Source of the DNA: Elstera sp043721315 | Lineage (GTDB): Bacteria; Pseudomonadota; Alphaproteobacteria; Elsterales; Elsteraceae | Direction: 5' to 3' | Assembly: GCA_043721315.1 (NCBI GenBank) | Contig: JAYSQZ010000059.1 | Location: forward strand, 1-60,080 | Length of the DNA: 60,080 nt | Shown: piece after piece, positions 15,729 to 24,420 of the stretch | How positions within the stretch are numbered: the stretch's first letter is position 1 | Layout of the letters: every line of letters starts with the position of its first letter | Position numbers and translations under genes: made by a program | The notes under the pieces: model-generated | The model's database searches: none | Seen by the model: only the letters and a program-made list of their open reading frames with translations | Told to the model about the DNA's origin: nothing

Positions 15729-18104
15729 ATGACTGTAACGTCGATAGGAACTTCCGTTAAGCGACGGGAAGATAAGCGCTTTTTGACCGGTAAGGGCAAT
15801 TATACCGACGATATGAACCGCCCCAACCAAACTCACGCCTATATTTTACGCTCGCCCCATGCCTACGCGAAAATCGCGGCGCTCGACGTTTCGGCTGCGA
15901 AAGCCGCGCCGGGCGTGGTCGCCATTTTCACGGGCGACGATATGAAGGTGGGGTCGATCCCCTGCGGCTGGCAGGTGCATTCCAAAGACGGCAGCCCGAT
16001 GAAGGAGCCGCCGCATCCGCCGCTGGCGCAAGGTTTTGTTCGGCATGTTGGCGACCAAGTGGCTGTTATCATCGCAGAAACCTACTCGGAGGCCAAAGAT
16101 GCCGCCGAGTTGATCGAGATTGATTATCACCCCCTGCCCGCCATCGCGGATGCCAAGAAAGCGCTGGAACCCGGCGCGCCGCCCGTGTGGCCGGACGTGG
16201 CCCCGGATAATCTCTGCTTCGACTGGCACATCGGCGACAAAGCCGCCACCGACGCGGCGTTTGAAAAGGCTAAATGGGTCGCCAAGCTTGATCTTATCAA
16301 TAACCGCCTGATCCCGAACGCGATGGAACCCCGCGCGGCGATTGGCGATTATGATGTATCGAACGATCTGCACACGCTCTATACCACCTCGCAAAACCCG
16401 CATGTTATTCGCCTGCTCATGGGCGCTTTCGTGCTTGGTATTCCCGAATCGAAGCTGCGCGTCGTCGCCCCCGATGTCGGCGGCGGGTTCGGCTCGAAGA
16501 TTTTCCACTATGCCGAAGAAGCTATTGTTACGTGGGCGGCAAAGCAGATCGAACGCCCGGTGAAATGGACCGCCGAACGCTCCGAAAGCTTCATGACCGA
16601 TGCCCACGGGCGCGATCATCACTCCCATGCTGAACTGGCGATGGACGATCAGGGCCGCTTCCTGGGCTTGCGCGTTGCCACTATTGCCAATATGGGGGCT
16701 TATCTCTCCACGTTCGCGCCTGCCGTGCCGACCTATCTGTCAGGCACGCTGCTGGCCGGGGTCTATACAACGCCCGCTATCTACGGCGAAGTGAAGGCCG
16801 TCTTTACCCATACCGTCCCCGTCGATGCCTATCGCGGCGCGGGCCGCCCGGAAACCACTTTCCTGCTGGAACGGTTGGTTGATGTGGCGGCGGACGTATC
16901 GGGGATTGATCGGGTTGAGTTGCGCCGCCGTAACTTCATTCCGCCCGATGCTTACCCCTATCAAACCCCCGTGGCGCTGCAATATGACAGCGGCGACCAT
17001 GCCGGGTGTTTAGATCGGGCGTTGGAAAAATCGGATTGGGCTGGGTTCCCGGCGCGGAAAGCCGAATCTGCTGCGCGCGGCAAGTTGCGCGGGATTGGGC
17101 TTTCAACCTATCTGGAAGCCTGCGGGATTGCCCCATCCGCTGTTGTCGGCAGCCTTGGCGCGCGCGCGGCCTTGTACGAAGTTGGCAGTGTGCGGGTGCA
17201 TCCCACAGGTTCGGTCACGGTTTTCACCGGCACTCACTCCCACGGGCAAGGGCATGAAACCACCTTCGCACAGGTCGTGTCGGACCAGTTGGGCATTCCT
17301 ATCGAGTCTATCGAAATCGTTCACGGCGATACCGATAAGGTGCCGTTCGGCATGGGCACTTACGGATCACGCAGCCTTGCCGTTGGCGGTTCGGCGATTG
17401 TGAAGGCGGTCGATAAGATCGTTGCCAAGGGCAAGCGAATCGCCGCCCATCTGTTGGAAGCTGCGGAGGCGGATATTGTTTTCGCTGATGGTAAGTTCAC
17501 GGTAGCGGGCACCGACCGCAGCAAGGCTTTCGGTGAAATCGCCCTGGCTGCCTATGTGCCGCATAACTACCCGATTGAAACCGAAGAGCCGGGCCTGGAA
17601 GAAACTGCCTTCTACGACCCAAAAAACTTCACCTTCCCCGGCGGCTCGCATATTTGCGAAGTCGAAATTGATCCCGATACCGGCGTCACCCAAGTCGTGC
17701 GGTTCACGGCAGTGGACGACGTGGGCCGCGTGATTAACCCGATGATCGTTGAAGGCCAAGTTCAAGGCGGCATCGTTCAGGGTATTGGGCAGGCTTTGCT
17801 GGAAAACTGCGTTTATAGCGAGGACGCGCAACTCCTCACCGGCTCCTTCATGGATTACTGTATGCCGCGTGCCGACGATGTGCCGTTCATCACCGTCGAT
17901 CACCACACCACGCTCTGCACCCACAATCCGTTGGGGGTAAAGGGCTGCGGCGAGGTGGGGGCCATCGGCTGCCCACCAGCGGTGATCAATGCCGTTGTGG
18001 ACGCGCTGAAGCCTTATGGCGTCAGCCATATCGATATGCCCGCCACGCCAGAAAAAGTTTGGCAGGTCATTCAAGCCGCGCGGCCCGCTGCGGCGGCTGA
18101 ATAA
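15729..18104 (+). CDS. coxL: form II CO dehydrogenase-like large subunit (molybdopterin)
   Basis: The 791-residue catalytic subunit of the xanthine oxidase family binds molybdopterin cytosine dinucleotide. The active-site loop reads AYRGAGR at 367-373, the form II signature, rather than AYRCSFR with the copper-binding Cys of form I true CO dehydrogenases. Other cofactor stretches are GGGFGSK, the TGTHSHGQGHETTFAQV block, and VKGCGEVGAIGCPPAVINAV with the catalytic Glu at the end. Form II enzymes have little proven CO activity, so the physiological substrate is open. Length is normal. Confidence 0.94.
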   Translation: MTVTSIGTSVKRREDKRFLTGKGNYTDDMNRPNQTHAYILRSPHAYAKIAALDVSAAKAAPGVVAIFTGDDMKVGSIPCGWQVHSKDGSPMKEPPHPPLAQGFVRHVGDQVAVIIAETYSEAKDAAELIEIDYHPLPAIADAKKALEPGAPPVWPDVAPDNLCFDWHIGDKAATDAAFEKAKWVAKLDLINNRLIPNAMEPRAAIGDYDVSNDLHTLYTTSQNPHVIRLLMGAFVLGIPESKLRVVAPDVGGGFGSKIFHYAEEAIVTWAAKQIERPVKWTAERSESFMTDAHGRDHHSHAELAMDDQGRFLGLRVATIANMGAYLSTFAPAVPTYLSGTLLAGVYTTPAIYGEVKAVFTHTVPVDAYRGAGRPETTFLLERLVDVAADVSGIDRVELRRRNFIPPDAYPYQTPVALQYDSGDHAGCLDRALEKSDWAGFPARKAESAARGKLRGIGLSTYLEACGIAPSAVVGSLGARAALYEVGSVRVHPTGSVTVFTGTHSHGQGHETTFAQVVSDQLGIPIESIEIVHGDTDKVPFGMGTYGSRSLAVGGSAIVKAVDKIVAKGKRIAAHLLEAAEADIVFADGKFTVAGTDRSKAFGEIALAAYVPHNYPIETEEPGLEETAFYDPKNFTFPGGSHICEVEIDPDTGVTQVVRFTAVDDVGRVINPMIVEGQVQGGIVQGIGQALLENCVYSEDAQLLTGSFMDYCMPRADDVPFITVDHHTTLCTHNPLGVKGCGEVGAIGCPPAVINAVVDALKPYGVSHIDMPATPEKVWQVIQAARPAAAAE

Positions 18105-18115
18105 GGAGAGCGACC

Positions 18116-18910
18116 ATGTACGCCTTTGACTATACTCGTCCCACCTCGGTCGCCGATGCCGTCGCAACGCTTGCAAACGATAGCGATGCCACAGTGTTGG
18201 CGGGCGGAATGACACTGATTCCGACCCTCAAGCAGCGTCTCGCGCAGCCCAGCCAACTCGTCGATCTCGGCGCGTTGCCGGGGTTGGCGGGCATCCGCCG
18301 GGAGGGCGATACGCTCATCATCGGCGCGATGACCCGCCACGCCGATGTTGCGCGATCTGAAATCGTGGCGGCGGCGCTTCCGGCGCTGGCAGCCTTGGCC
18401 GATGGTATCGGCGACGCCCAGGTTCGCCATCGCGGCACAATCGGTGGCTCCATCGTCAACCATGATCCTGCCGCCGATTACCCCTCCGCCGTTCTCGGGC
18501 TTGGGGCAACCGTGGTCACGGATCGGCGCGAAATCGGTGCAGATGATTTCTTCACGGGCCTATTCGCCACTGCCTTGGAAGAAGGTGAAATCGTTACCGA
18601 AGTGCGCTTTCCGCTGCCCAAACGCGCCGCCTACGTGAAGTTTCCCAACCCCGCCTCCCGCTATGCCGTTGTCGGCGTGTTTGTGGCGGAAACGGGCAGC
18701 GGCGTGCGCGTTGCCGTTACGGGGGCCGGGCCGGGCGTGTTCCGGGCGGGGAATTTCGAGACGGCGCTAACCGCTTCCTTCACGCCAAAAGCGGTTGAGG
18801 GCCTAGTTTGGTCGGCTGATGACCTGAATAGCGACATGCACGCCAGCGCTGGCTATCGGGCGCACCTGATCGGCGTGTTGGCGAAACGGGCGGTTGCGGC
18901 GATTGCTTGA
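18116..18910 (+). CDS. coxM: CO dehydrogenase-like medium subunit (FAD)
   Basis: This FAD-binding subunit of the hydroxylase has 264 residues. The two flavin loops are AGGMTLIP (near residue 30) and TIGGSIVNHDPAADYP (near 110-125). A CO-dehydrogenase flavoprotein C-terminal domain follows. It starts 11 bases after coxL, with AAGGAG before the ATG. A strong hairpin follows at 18915-18940. Confidence 0.94.
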   Translation: MYAFDYTRPTSVADAVATLANDSDATVLAGGMTLIPTLKQRLAQPSQLVDLGALPGLAGIRREGDTLIIGAMTRHADVARSEIVAAALPALAALADGIGDAQVRHRGTIGGSIVNHDPAADYPSAVLGLGATVVTDRREIGADDFFTGLFATALEEGEIVTEVRFPLPKRAAYVKFPNPASRYAVVGVFVAETGSGVRVAVTGAGPGVFRAGNFETALTASFTPKAVEGLVWSADDLNSDMHASAGYRAHLIGVLAKRAVAAIA

Positions 18911-18914
18911 GGAA

Positions 18915-18940
18915 TATTGGGGGGCAACAGCCCCCCAATA
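18915..18940. terminator. stem-loop after coxM
   Basis: Ten-pair perfect stem TATTGGGGGG (18915-18924) / CCCCCCAATA (18931-18940) with a six-base loop. A T-rich stretch follows only at 18952-18958, so it may protect the 3' end or terminate part of the transcripts rather than act as a canonical terminator. Confidence 0.65.
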
Positions 18941-19004
18941 CCGCTGTTAGGATTTTTTCCAATATCCAGATACTATAAGGCTAAACTAGCGACGGATTGC
19001 CGAT

Positions 19005-19229
19005 ATGACGAATGTCACTAACGAGCTTATTCTGGAACACCTGGAAGTAATTCAGGGGAAGCTTAGTACAATGGCCGACAATCTGACCGACGTGAAAACC
19101 GATATGCGTGGCCTCAAAACCCATATGGCTGGTTTCATGCAGTCCGAAGTGGCCCAGGACGGTATGCTCGCCTCGATCCGAGCGCGGTTGGACCGCATCG
19201 AACGCCGCTTAGATCTTTCGGAGGGGTGA
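19005..19229 (+). CDS. small coiled-coil hypothetical protein inside the cox cluster
   Basis: No named function is recognised for this 74-residue protein. It is almost entirely helical with heptad character (ELILEHLEVIQGKLSTMADNL, then MLASIRARLDRIERRLDL), so a coiled coil is likely. It has no signal peptide or membrane segment and no cysteine. It lies between coxM and coxD, beyond the hairpin at 18915-18940. Similar short coiled-coil ORFs occur as stand-alone genes in alphaproteobacteria, so the location may be incidental. Confidence 0.7.
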   Translation: MTNVTNELILEHLEVIQGKLSTMADNLTDVKTDMRGLKTHMAGFMQSEVAQDGMLASIRARLDRIERRLDLSEG

Positions 19230-19269
19230 GCGTTCACACCTCACAAACCGCGTTTCGAGGAGCTTCTGA

Positions 19270-20184
19270 GTGACCAGCCACGTTTTGCTGCCGCCTTCTG
19301 TTGACGCAACCCTCGCCCTTCTCACCTCGCAAGATTATGTCGCCGACCGCGCATTGGCGACGGTGCTGTTTCTCGCCCTCAAGCTAGGGCGGCCCTTGCT
19401 GCTTGAGGGCGAGGCTGGGGTGGGCAAGACCGAGATTGCCAAAGTGCTGGCGGCGGGCCTCGGGCGGCGGCTCATTCGGTTGCAATGCTATGATGGGCTG
19501 GACCTTGCCAGCGCCTTTTACGAGTGGAACTACCCGAAGCAACTGCTGGCGATCCGGCAGGCGGAGGCTTCTGGCGAAGGGCTATCGCTTTATTCCGATG
19601 AATTTTTAATCCGCCGCCCCTTACTCGAGGCCCTATCGCCACAGCCGGGCGGCGCGCCCGTGCTGCTAATCGACGAGTTGGACCGAGCGGATGAGCCGTT
19701 CGAGGCGTTTTTGCTGGAAATCCTCTCGGATTTTCAGGCAACCATCCCTGAAGTCGGCACCATCCGCGCACCAGCGCCGCCGTTGGTCATCGTCACCTCC
19801 AACCGCACCCGCGAGATTCACGACGCGCTGAAGCGCCGCTGCCTCTACCATTGGGTCGATTACCCCACGGCAGCGCGAGAAGCGGCGATTCTAAAAGCTA
19901 AAGCGGGCGGGGTTGCCGAGGGGCTGGCGGCGCAAATCATTGGCTTTGTGCAGCGCTTGCGCGGGATGGACCTGTTCAAATCCCCCGGCGTTGCTGAGAC
20001 GCTCGATTGGGCGCAGGCGCTGGTGCAGTTGGATGCGATTGCCTTAACGCCGGAGTTGATCGAACAGACTTTAGGCGTTCTGCTGAAATATCAAGATGAT
20101 ATAGCCCGTCTGCGCGGGTCTGAAGCCTTGCGGTTGCTGAACGATATTCAGGCGGAACTCTCGCAGAAACCGCTGGGCCTCTAG
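19270..20184 (+). CDS. coxD: MoxR-family AAA+ ATPase, CoxD-like
   Basis: It is an AAA+ chaperone thought to help mature the molybdenum hydroxylase active site together with the VWA protein CoxE. In 304 residues it has Walker A GEAGVGKT (near 46-53), Walker B VLLIDELDRAD, sensor 1 VTSNRTREIHDALKRR with the arginine finger region, and the MoxR lid domain. The start is GTG at 19270. It precedes coxE with a three-base gap. Confidence 0.93.
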   Translation: MTSHVLLPPSVDATLALLTSQDYVADRALATVLFLALKLGRPLLLEGEAGVGKTEIAKVLAAGLGRRLIRLQCYDGLDLASAFYEWNYPKQLLAIRQAEASGEGLSLYSDEFLIRRPLLEALSPQPGGAPVLLIDELDRADEPFEAFLLEILSDFQATIPEVGTIRAPAPPLVIVTSNRTREIHDALKRRCLYHWVDYPTAAREAAILKAKAGGVAEGLAAQIIGFVQRLRGMDLFKSPGVAETLDWAQALVQLDAIALTPELIEQTLGVLLKYQDDIARLRGSEALRLLNDIQAELSQKPLGL

Positions 20185-20187
20185 GCA

Positions 20188-21360
20188 ATGGCCGGGCGGA
20201 TCGGCGAAACCATTCTAAACTTCGTCCGCGTGTTGCGGCGCGCGGGGTTGCCCGTTGGCCCGGCGCACGCGCTGGCAGCGATTGACGCTGTGGCTGCCGT
20301 GGGGCCGGAGCGGCGGGACGATCTCTACTGGGCGCTCCACGCTACCCTGGTGCGGAAGCGCGACGAAAAGCCGATTTTCGATCAAGCCTTTCATCTGTTC
20401 TGGCGCAATCCGCGCCTGTTGGAACGGATGATGGGCCTGTTGTTGCCGAATTTGCAGCTAGAGGGAACGGGAACGCCGCCCCCCGATCTGGCGGCCCGGC
20501 TGGCCGAAGCCTTTTCCAATCAGGCGCCGCGCGAGACCACGGCGGAACCGGAGAAACGGGAAGAGATTACCGCCACCCTCTCCGCCTCAGCCCAGGAAGA
20601 ATTGCGCCACCGCGACTTCGATAGCATGAGCCTGACGGAGCTTGCGGCTGCGAAAACAGCGCTCGCTCGGCTACGCCTCAGCTTTCCGCCCACACTCTCC
20701 CGCCGCTGGCAACGCCACCCCTGGGGTAAGCGCTTCGATGGGCGGGCGACGTTGCGCGCGGCAGCGCGCTCGGGCGGGGAGTTCGCGTTGCCAAAATTCG
20801 CCCGGCGGCGGGAGCGGCCTACGCCGATTGTCGTCTTATGCGATATTTCCGGCTCGATGGACCGTTACGCGCGGATTCTGCTGCATTTCGTCCACGGGCT
20901 AACTCAGGATCACGACCGAGTGCAATCCTTCGTTTTCGGCACGCGGCTGACCAATATCACCCGTGCACTGCAAGACCGCGACGTGGATCAGGCCGTTGAC
21001 CGGGCGGCGCGCGCCGTGGTCGATTGGTCGGGCGGTACGCGCATCGGTGAGGCACTGTTGCGCTTCAATAAGGATTGGGCGCGGCGGGTTTTGGGGCGGG
21101 GGGCGATTGTGCTGCTGATTACCGATGGGCTAGAGCGCGACGATGCTGCCTTGTTGGGGCGGGAGGCGGCGCGCCTGCAACGCTCCTGCCGCAGGCTGAT
21201 CTGGCTGAACCCGCTGTTACGCTATGAGGGGTTTGCACCGCGCGCCCTGGGCATTCAAGCGCTGCTGCCCCATGCTGATGAAATGCGCCCCGTTCATTCG
21301 CTTGATAGTCTGGCAGCGCTCGCGGAAGCCCTAACAAAACCGATTTCGGCCCGGAGGTGA
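20188..21360 (+). CDS. coxE: VWA domain protein CoxE
   Basis: The 390-residue protein has an N-terminal helical region and a C-terminal von Willebrand A domain. The MIDAS metal motif is DISGSMDRYAR (near residue 220), supported by WSGGTRIGEALLRF and ITDGLERDD later. CoxE partners with the MoxR ATPase CoxD in cofactor maturation. It overlaps no neighbour but lies only six bases before the XdhC-type gene, so this is a continuous operon. Confidence 0.92.
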   Translation: MAGRIGETILNFVRVLRRAGLPVGPAHALAAIDAVAAVGPERRDDLYWALHATLVRKRDEKPIFDQAFHLFWRNPRLLERMMGLLLPNLQLEGTGTPPPDLAARLAEAFSNQAPRETTAEPEKREEITATLSASAQEELRHRDFDSMSLTELAAAKTALARLRLSFPPTLSRRWQRHPWGKRFDGRATLRAAARSGGEFALPKFARRRERPTPIVVLCDISGSMDRYARILLHFVHGLTQDHDRVQSFVFGTRLTNITRALQDRDVDQAVDRAARAVVDWSGGTRIGEALLRFNKDWARRVLGRGAIVLLITDGLERDDAALLGREAARLQRSCRRLIWLNPLLRYEGFAPRALGIQALLPHADEMRPVHSLDSLAALAEALTKPISARR

Positions 21361-21366
21361 CTAAAC

Positions 21367-21693
21367 ATGGTGCTTGATCCCGAAGACGTGCTGACCCAGG
21401 CCGCCGCCTGGGCAAAAACCGGGGACGGCGTAGCGCTCGCCACGGTTATCGCCACCTGGGGATCGTCGCCGCGCCCAGCAGGCAGCCATTTGGCCATTGC
21501 CGCCGACGGGCGGTTTATCGGCTCGGTATCGGGGGGATGCGTTGAAGGCTCGGTGATCGAACAGGGCCTTGAGGCCATCGCCGACGGCGAGCCGCGCCTG
21601 TTGACCTTTGGGGTGAGCGACGAGGCGGCGTGGTCGGTTGGGCTTGCCTGCGGTGGCACGGTAAAAATCTACGTCGAGCGGATCGAGGTTTAA
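21367..21693 (+). CDS. XdhC/CoxI family protein, N-terminal domain only
   Basis: Its 108 residues correspond to the XdhC_CoxI domain, with GSSPRPAGSHLAIAADG, GSVSGGCVEGSVI and LACGGTVKIYVE. XdhC-type proteins handle the molybdenum cofactor (sulfuration or insertion) for xanthine-oxidase-family enzymes. The Rossmann half that is usually fused to it is encoded by the next gene, three bases downstream. This split is frequent in cox operons and is not by itself a sign of decay. Confidence 0.9.
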   Translation: MVLDPEDVLTQAAAWAKTGDGVALATVIATWGSSPRPAGSHLAIAADGRFIGSVSGGCVEGSVIEQGLEAIADGEPRLLTFGVSDEAAWSVGLACGGTVKIYVERIEV

Positions 21694-21696
21694 TCC

Positions 21697-22392
21697 ATGC
21701 GCCTGTCGTTGCTCGAAAAACTACTCGCCGCCCGCGCCGAAGGCCGCCCGGTGGCGCTTGTGACCGATCTCGCCACGGGGTTGCAGACCCTCGTGCATGA
21801 AAAGGTCGTTGAAGGCGACTTCGGTGTGACGGCAGAGGAAAGCGAAGCCATTGCCGATCTGCTGGCGACCGAAGGCAGTGCTTTGGTGGGGGATTCCCAT
21901 TTCGCTCAAAGCTTTACCCCCTCCCCCCGCTTGGTTTTGGTCGGCGCGGTTCATATCGCCCAAGCCGTCATTCCAATGGCGCAAGCGCTGGGCTATGCCG
22001 TGACAGTGATCGACCCGCGCCAGGCTTTCGCCACGCCCGAGCGTTTCCCCGGTATCGCGCTTTCGACCGACTGGCCCGATACCGCGCTGGACGCGCTGAA
22101 ACCCGATAGCCGCACCGCCATCGTCACCCTCACCCATGATCCAAAGTTGGACGATCCGGCGCTTAACGCCGCGCTGAAGTCCGACGCTTTCTATATCGGT
22201 GCCCTGGGCAGCCGAAAAACCCACACTAGCAGGCTGCAAAGGTTGACCGAGGCAGGGTTTACCGAAGCCGATCTTCAGCGCATCCAAGGCCCTGTAGGGC
22301 TGGCGATTGGGGCGAAAACGCAAGCCGAAATCGCGCTCTCCATCCTCGCCCAAATCACGGCCATGCGGCGCTTAGGGAAAGCCAGCCTATAA
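21697..22392 (+). CDS. XdhC family protein, Rossmann domain (CoxF-like)
   Basis: This 231-residue protein carries the NAD-binding-like C-terminal half of XdhC. The Rossmann stretch is RLVLVGAVHIAQAVIPMAQALGYAVTVIDPRQAFATPERFP, followed by AIVTLTHDPKLDDPAL, YIGALGSRKTH and GLAIGAKTQAEIALSI. The N-terminal 80 residues hold a short remnant of another domain. With the preceding gene it reconstitutes a complete XdhC-type Mo-cofactor maturation factor. Confidence 0.9.
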   Translation: MRLSLLEKLLAARAEGRPVALVTDLATGLQTLVHEKVVEGDFGVTAEESEAIADLLATEGSALVGDSHFAQSFTPSPRLVLVGAVHIAQAVIPMAQALGYAVTVIDPRQAFATPERFPGIALSTDWPDTALDALKPDSRTAIVTLTHDPKLDDPALNAALKSDAFYIGALGSRKTHTSRLQRLTEAGFTEADLQRIQGPVGLAIGAKTQAEIALSILAQITAMRRLGKASL

Positions 22393-22394
22393 CG

Positions 22395-24032
22395 ATGCAC
22401 TTCGGTCCTCGCTCGCTCGCCACCTGCATCGGCGCGCTGCTCGCCCATGCAACGCCGCCGTTCAAGAAAGGCCATCGGCTGACGGGGGCGGATTGCGCGC
22501 TTTTGGCAAACGCTGGGCACGATTCAGCGATTGTCGCTGTCTTAGAGCCGGGGGATCTGCACGAGGATGCCGCCGCCACCCGTCTCGCGGCAGCGCTCGC
22601 AGGACCGGGATTGAGCGCAAAGGCGGCGTTTACCGGGCGCGTTAATCTGTTCGCCGAGCAAGCCGGTTTGGTGGCGATGGACCGCGCGGCGCTGGAAGCC
22701 CTCAACCGTCACGATGAACGCCTAACGCTCGCAACCCTGTCGCCCTACGCCGTTGTCAGGGCGGGGGATATGGTGGCGACGATTAAGATTATTCCCTTCG
22801 CTTTGCCGGGCGCTTTGGTGGAAACCGTCCTCGCCCTGCTGCCCCCCCAGGCGCTCCGCCTCGCCCCATTTCGCCCGCTGCGCCCGCTGCTCCTGCATAC
22901 GCTGTTGCCCGACACCAAGCCGAGCCTTGCCGAAAAGGCCCAGCGCGTTACCGCAGACCGCCTGAGCGCGTTGGGATCGCCTCTCCCCCCCGTCCGCACG
23001 CTGCCGCATCGGCAAGACGCGGTAGCAGCGGCGCTGAAACACGCTGTCGCGGAAGGCTTCGATCCGATCCTGGTGATGGGCGCGAGCGCGGTGGCCGATA
23101 GGGCCGATGTGATCCCCGCCGGGATTGAGCAAGCGGGCGGCACCGTGCTTCAAGTGGGAATGCCAGTTGACCCCGGCAATCTGTTGATCTTAGGGCAGAT
23201 TGGCGATACGCGCGTTCTCGGTCTGCCCGGCTGCGCGCGCTCCCCCAAGCTGAACGGCTTCGACTGGGTGTTGCAGCGTTTTGCCGCCGGAATCGCAGTG
23301 ACAGCCGCCGACCTGCGCGCTATGGGCATCGGCGGTTTGCTGATGGAAATTCCAAGCCGCCCGCAGCCGCGCTTACCGGAACCGGAACCCCGAAAAGCCC
23401 CCCGCTTAGGCGCGCTTCTCCTCGCGGCAGGCCAGTCCCGCCGCATGGGGCCGGACTGCAAACTGCTGCTGCCGTTCCCTGAAAAGCCGATGGTGGCCGT
23501 GACCGCCGAACGCCTGCGCGCCGCAGGTATTTTCGCGCCGATCCTGGTCGTGACGGGCAGCAGGCAGGCAGAGGTTCGGGCCGCCTTGGAGGCCAGCGAG
23601 GCGGGGCCGCTCACCTTTGTGGACGCGCCCGACTATGCCGAGGGCCTTAGCCGCTCGCTGATTGCCGGAATACAGCACGCGCTAACCCTGCCGCTGGACG
23701 GGCTGCTGATTGCCCTCGCCGATATGCCGCTTATTGGGGCCGATGACCTCCGCGCGTTGGCCGAGGCGTTCGATCCCAAGGCGGGCCGAGCCTTGATCGT
23801 GCCCACCGTCAACGGCCAGCGCGGCAACCCAACCCTGTGGGCGCGAGACCTCTGGCCGGAAATGCTGGCGCTCACTGGCGATCAAGGGGCGAAACGACTG
23901 ATGGATCGCTTTGCGGGCCAACTGTTCGAACTTGCCTGCGATAATCCAGGGCTTCTGGCCGATCTCGATACGCCGGAAGCCTATCGGATAGCGCTCGCCA
24001 GCCTTCGCCTCTCATCCCGTGATACAAAGTAA
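22395..24032 (+). CDS. fusion of molybdopterin-binding domain and MocA/MobA-like nucleotidyltransferase
   Basis: In 545 residues, the N-terminal part (about 1-330) resembles the MoaB/MoeA molybdopterin-binding fold (GASAVADRADVIPAGIEQAGG, LGLPGCARSPKLNGFDWVLQR). The C-terminal part (about 338-540) is a MocA-type NTP transferase with LLAAGQSRRMGPDCKLLLPF and GLLIALADMPLI. Related two-domain proteins accompany xanthine-oxidase-family operons and likely make molybdopterin cytosine dinucleotide for the large subunit (inference). It begins three bases after the xdhC gene and ends the cox cluster. Confidence 0.88.
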   Translation: MHFGPRSLATCIGALLAHATPPFKKGHRLTGADCALLANAGHDSAIVAVLEPGDLHEDAAATRLAAALAGPGLSAKAAFTGRVNLFAEQAGLVAMDRAALEALNRHDERLTLATLSPYAVVRAGDMVATIKIIPFALPGALVETVLALLPPQALRLAPFRPLRPLLLHTLLPDTKPSLAEKAQRVTADRLSALGSPLPPVRTLPHRQDAVAAALKHAVAEGFDPILVMGASAVADRADVIPAGIEQAGGTVLQVGMPVDPGNLLILGQIGDTRVLGLPGCARSPKLNGFDWVLQRFAAGIAVTAADLRAMGIGGLLMEIPSRPQPRLPEPEPRKAPRLGALLLAAGQSRRMGPDCKLLLPFPEKPMVAVTAERLRAAGIFAPILVVTGSRQAEVRAALEASEAGPLTFVDAPDYAEGLSRSLIAGIQHALTLPLDGLLIALADMPLIGADDLRALAEAFDPKAGRALIVPTVNGQRGNPTLWARDLWPEMLALTGDQGAKRLMDRFAGQLFELACDNPGLLADLDTPEAYRIALASLRLSSRDTK

Positions 24033-24089
24033 ATTGCACTTTCTTTAGAGTTGGTTATAGTGCGTTTATCCAAGCAAGGATGAAGTGGT

Positions 24090-24317
24090 ATGGCTGACCG
24101 CATTCAAGGACCGATTACCGATCGTGGGCTTCAGCTCGATACGCGCGTGGGCGGCCTGCGCTCGCCGGAAAAGCCTGAGAAAGTCAATGAGCGCGACCGC
24201 AAACGCTGGCGGCCCAAAATTCCGACACTGGAAGATTTGCAGGCCATCTTCATCGACGGTCAAATCCTGCTACCGCTCCGATATTTTCGCGGTCACTATC
24301 TGGATATTCTCGTTTAA
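24090..24317 (+). CDS. small basic hypothetical protein
   Basis: This is a 75-residue protein with no recognised family. The charged first half (many Arg and Lys, PEKPEKVNERDRKRWRPK) leads to a short hydrophobic, Leu-rich end (LEDLQAIFIDGQILLPLRYFRGHYLDILV), which might be an amphipathic or membrane-touching helix. The start ATG at 24090 has AAGGATG upstream. A second ORF in another frame starts at 24085 but reads as a shadow. It stands alone between the cox cluster and the cyclase gene. Confidence 0.6.
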   Translation: MADRIQGPITDRGLQLDTRVGGLRSPEKPEKVNERDRKRWRPKIPTLEDLQAIFIDGQILLPLRYFRGHYLDILV

Positions 24318-24420
24318 CCTTCCTATCTGACGGAATGGCATAACACTGTTAATCTAAGCAATTAGGAACAGTGGGGCCGTTCACCGGGTTTATCCCGGAC
24401 AGAGTAAGGAAGAAGAGCGG

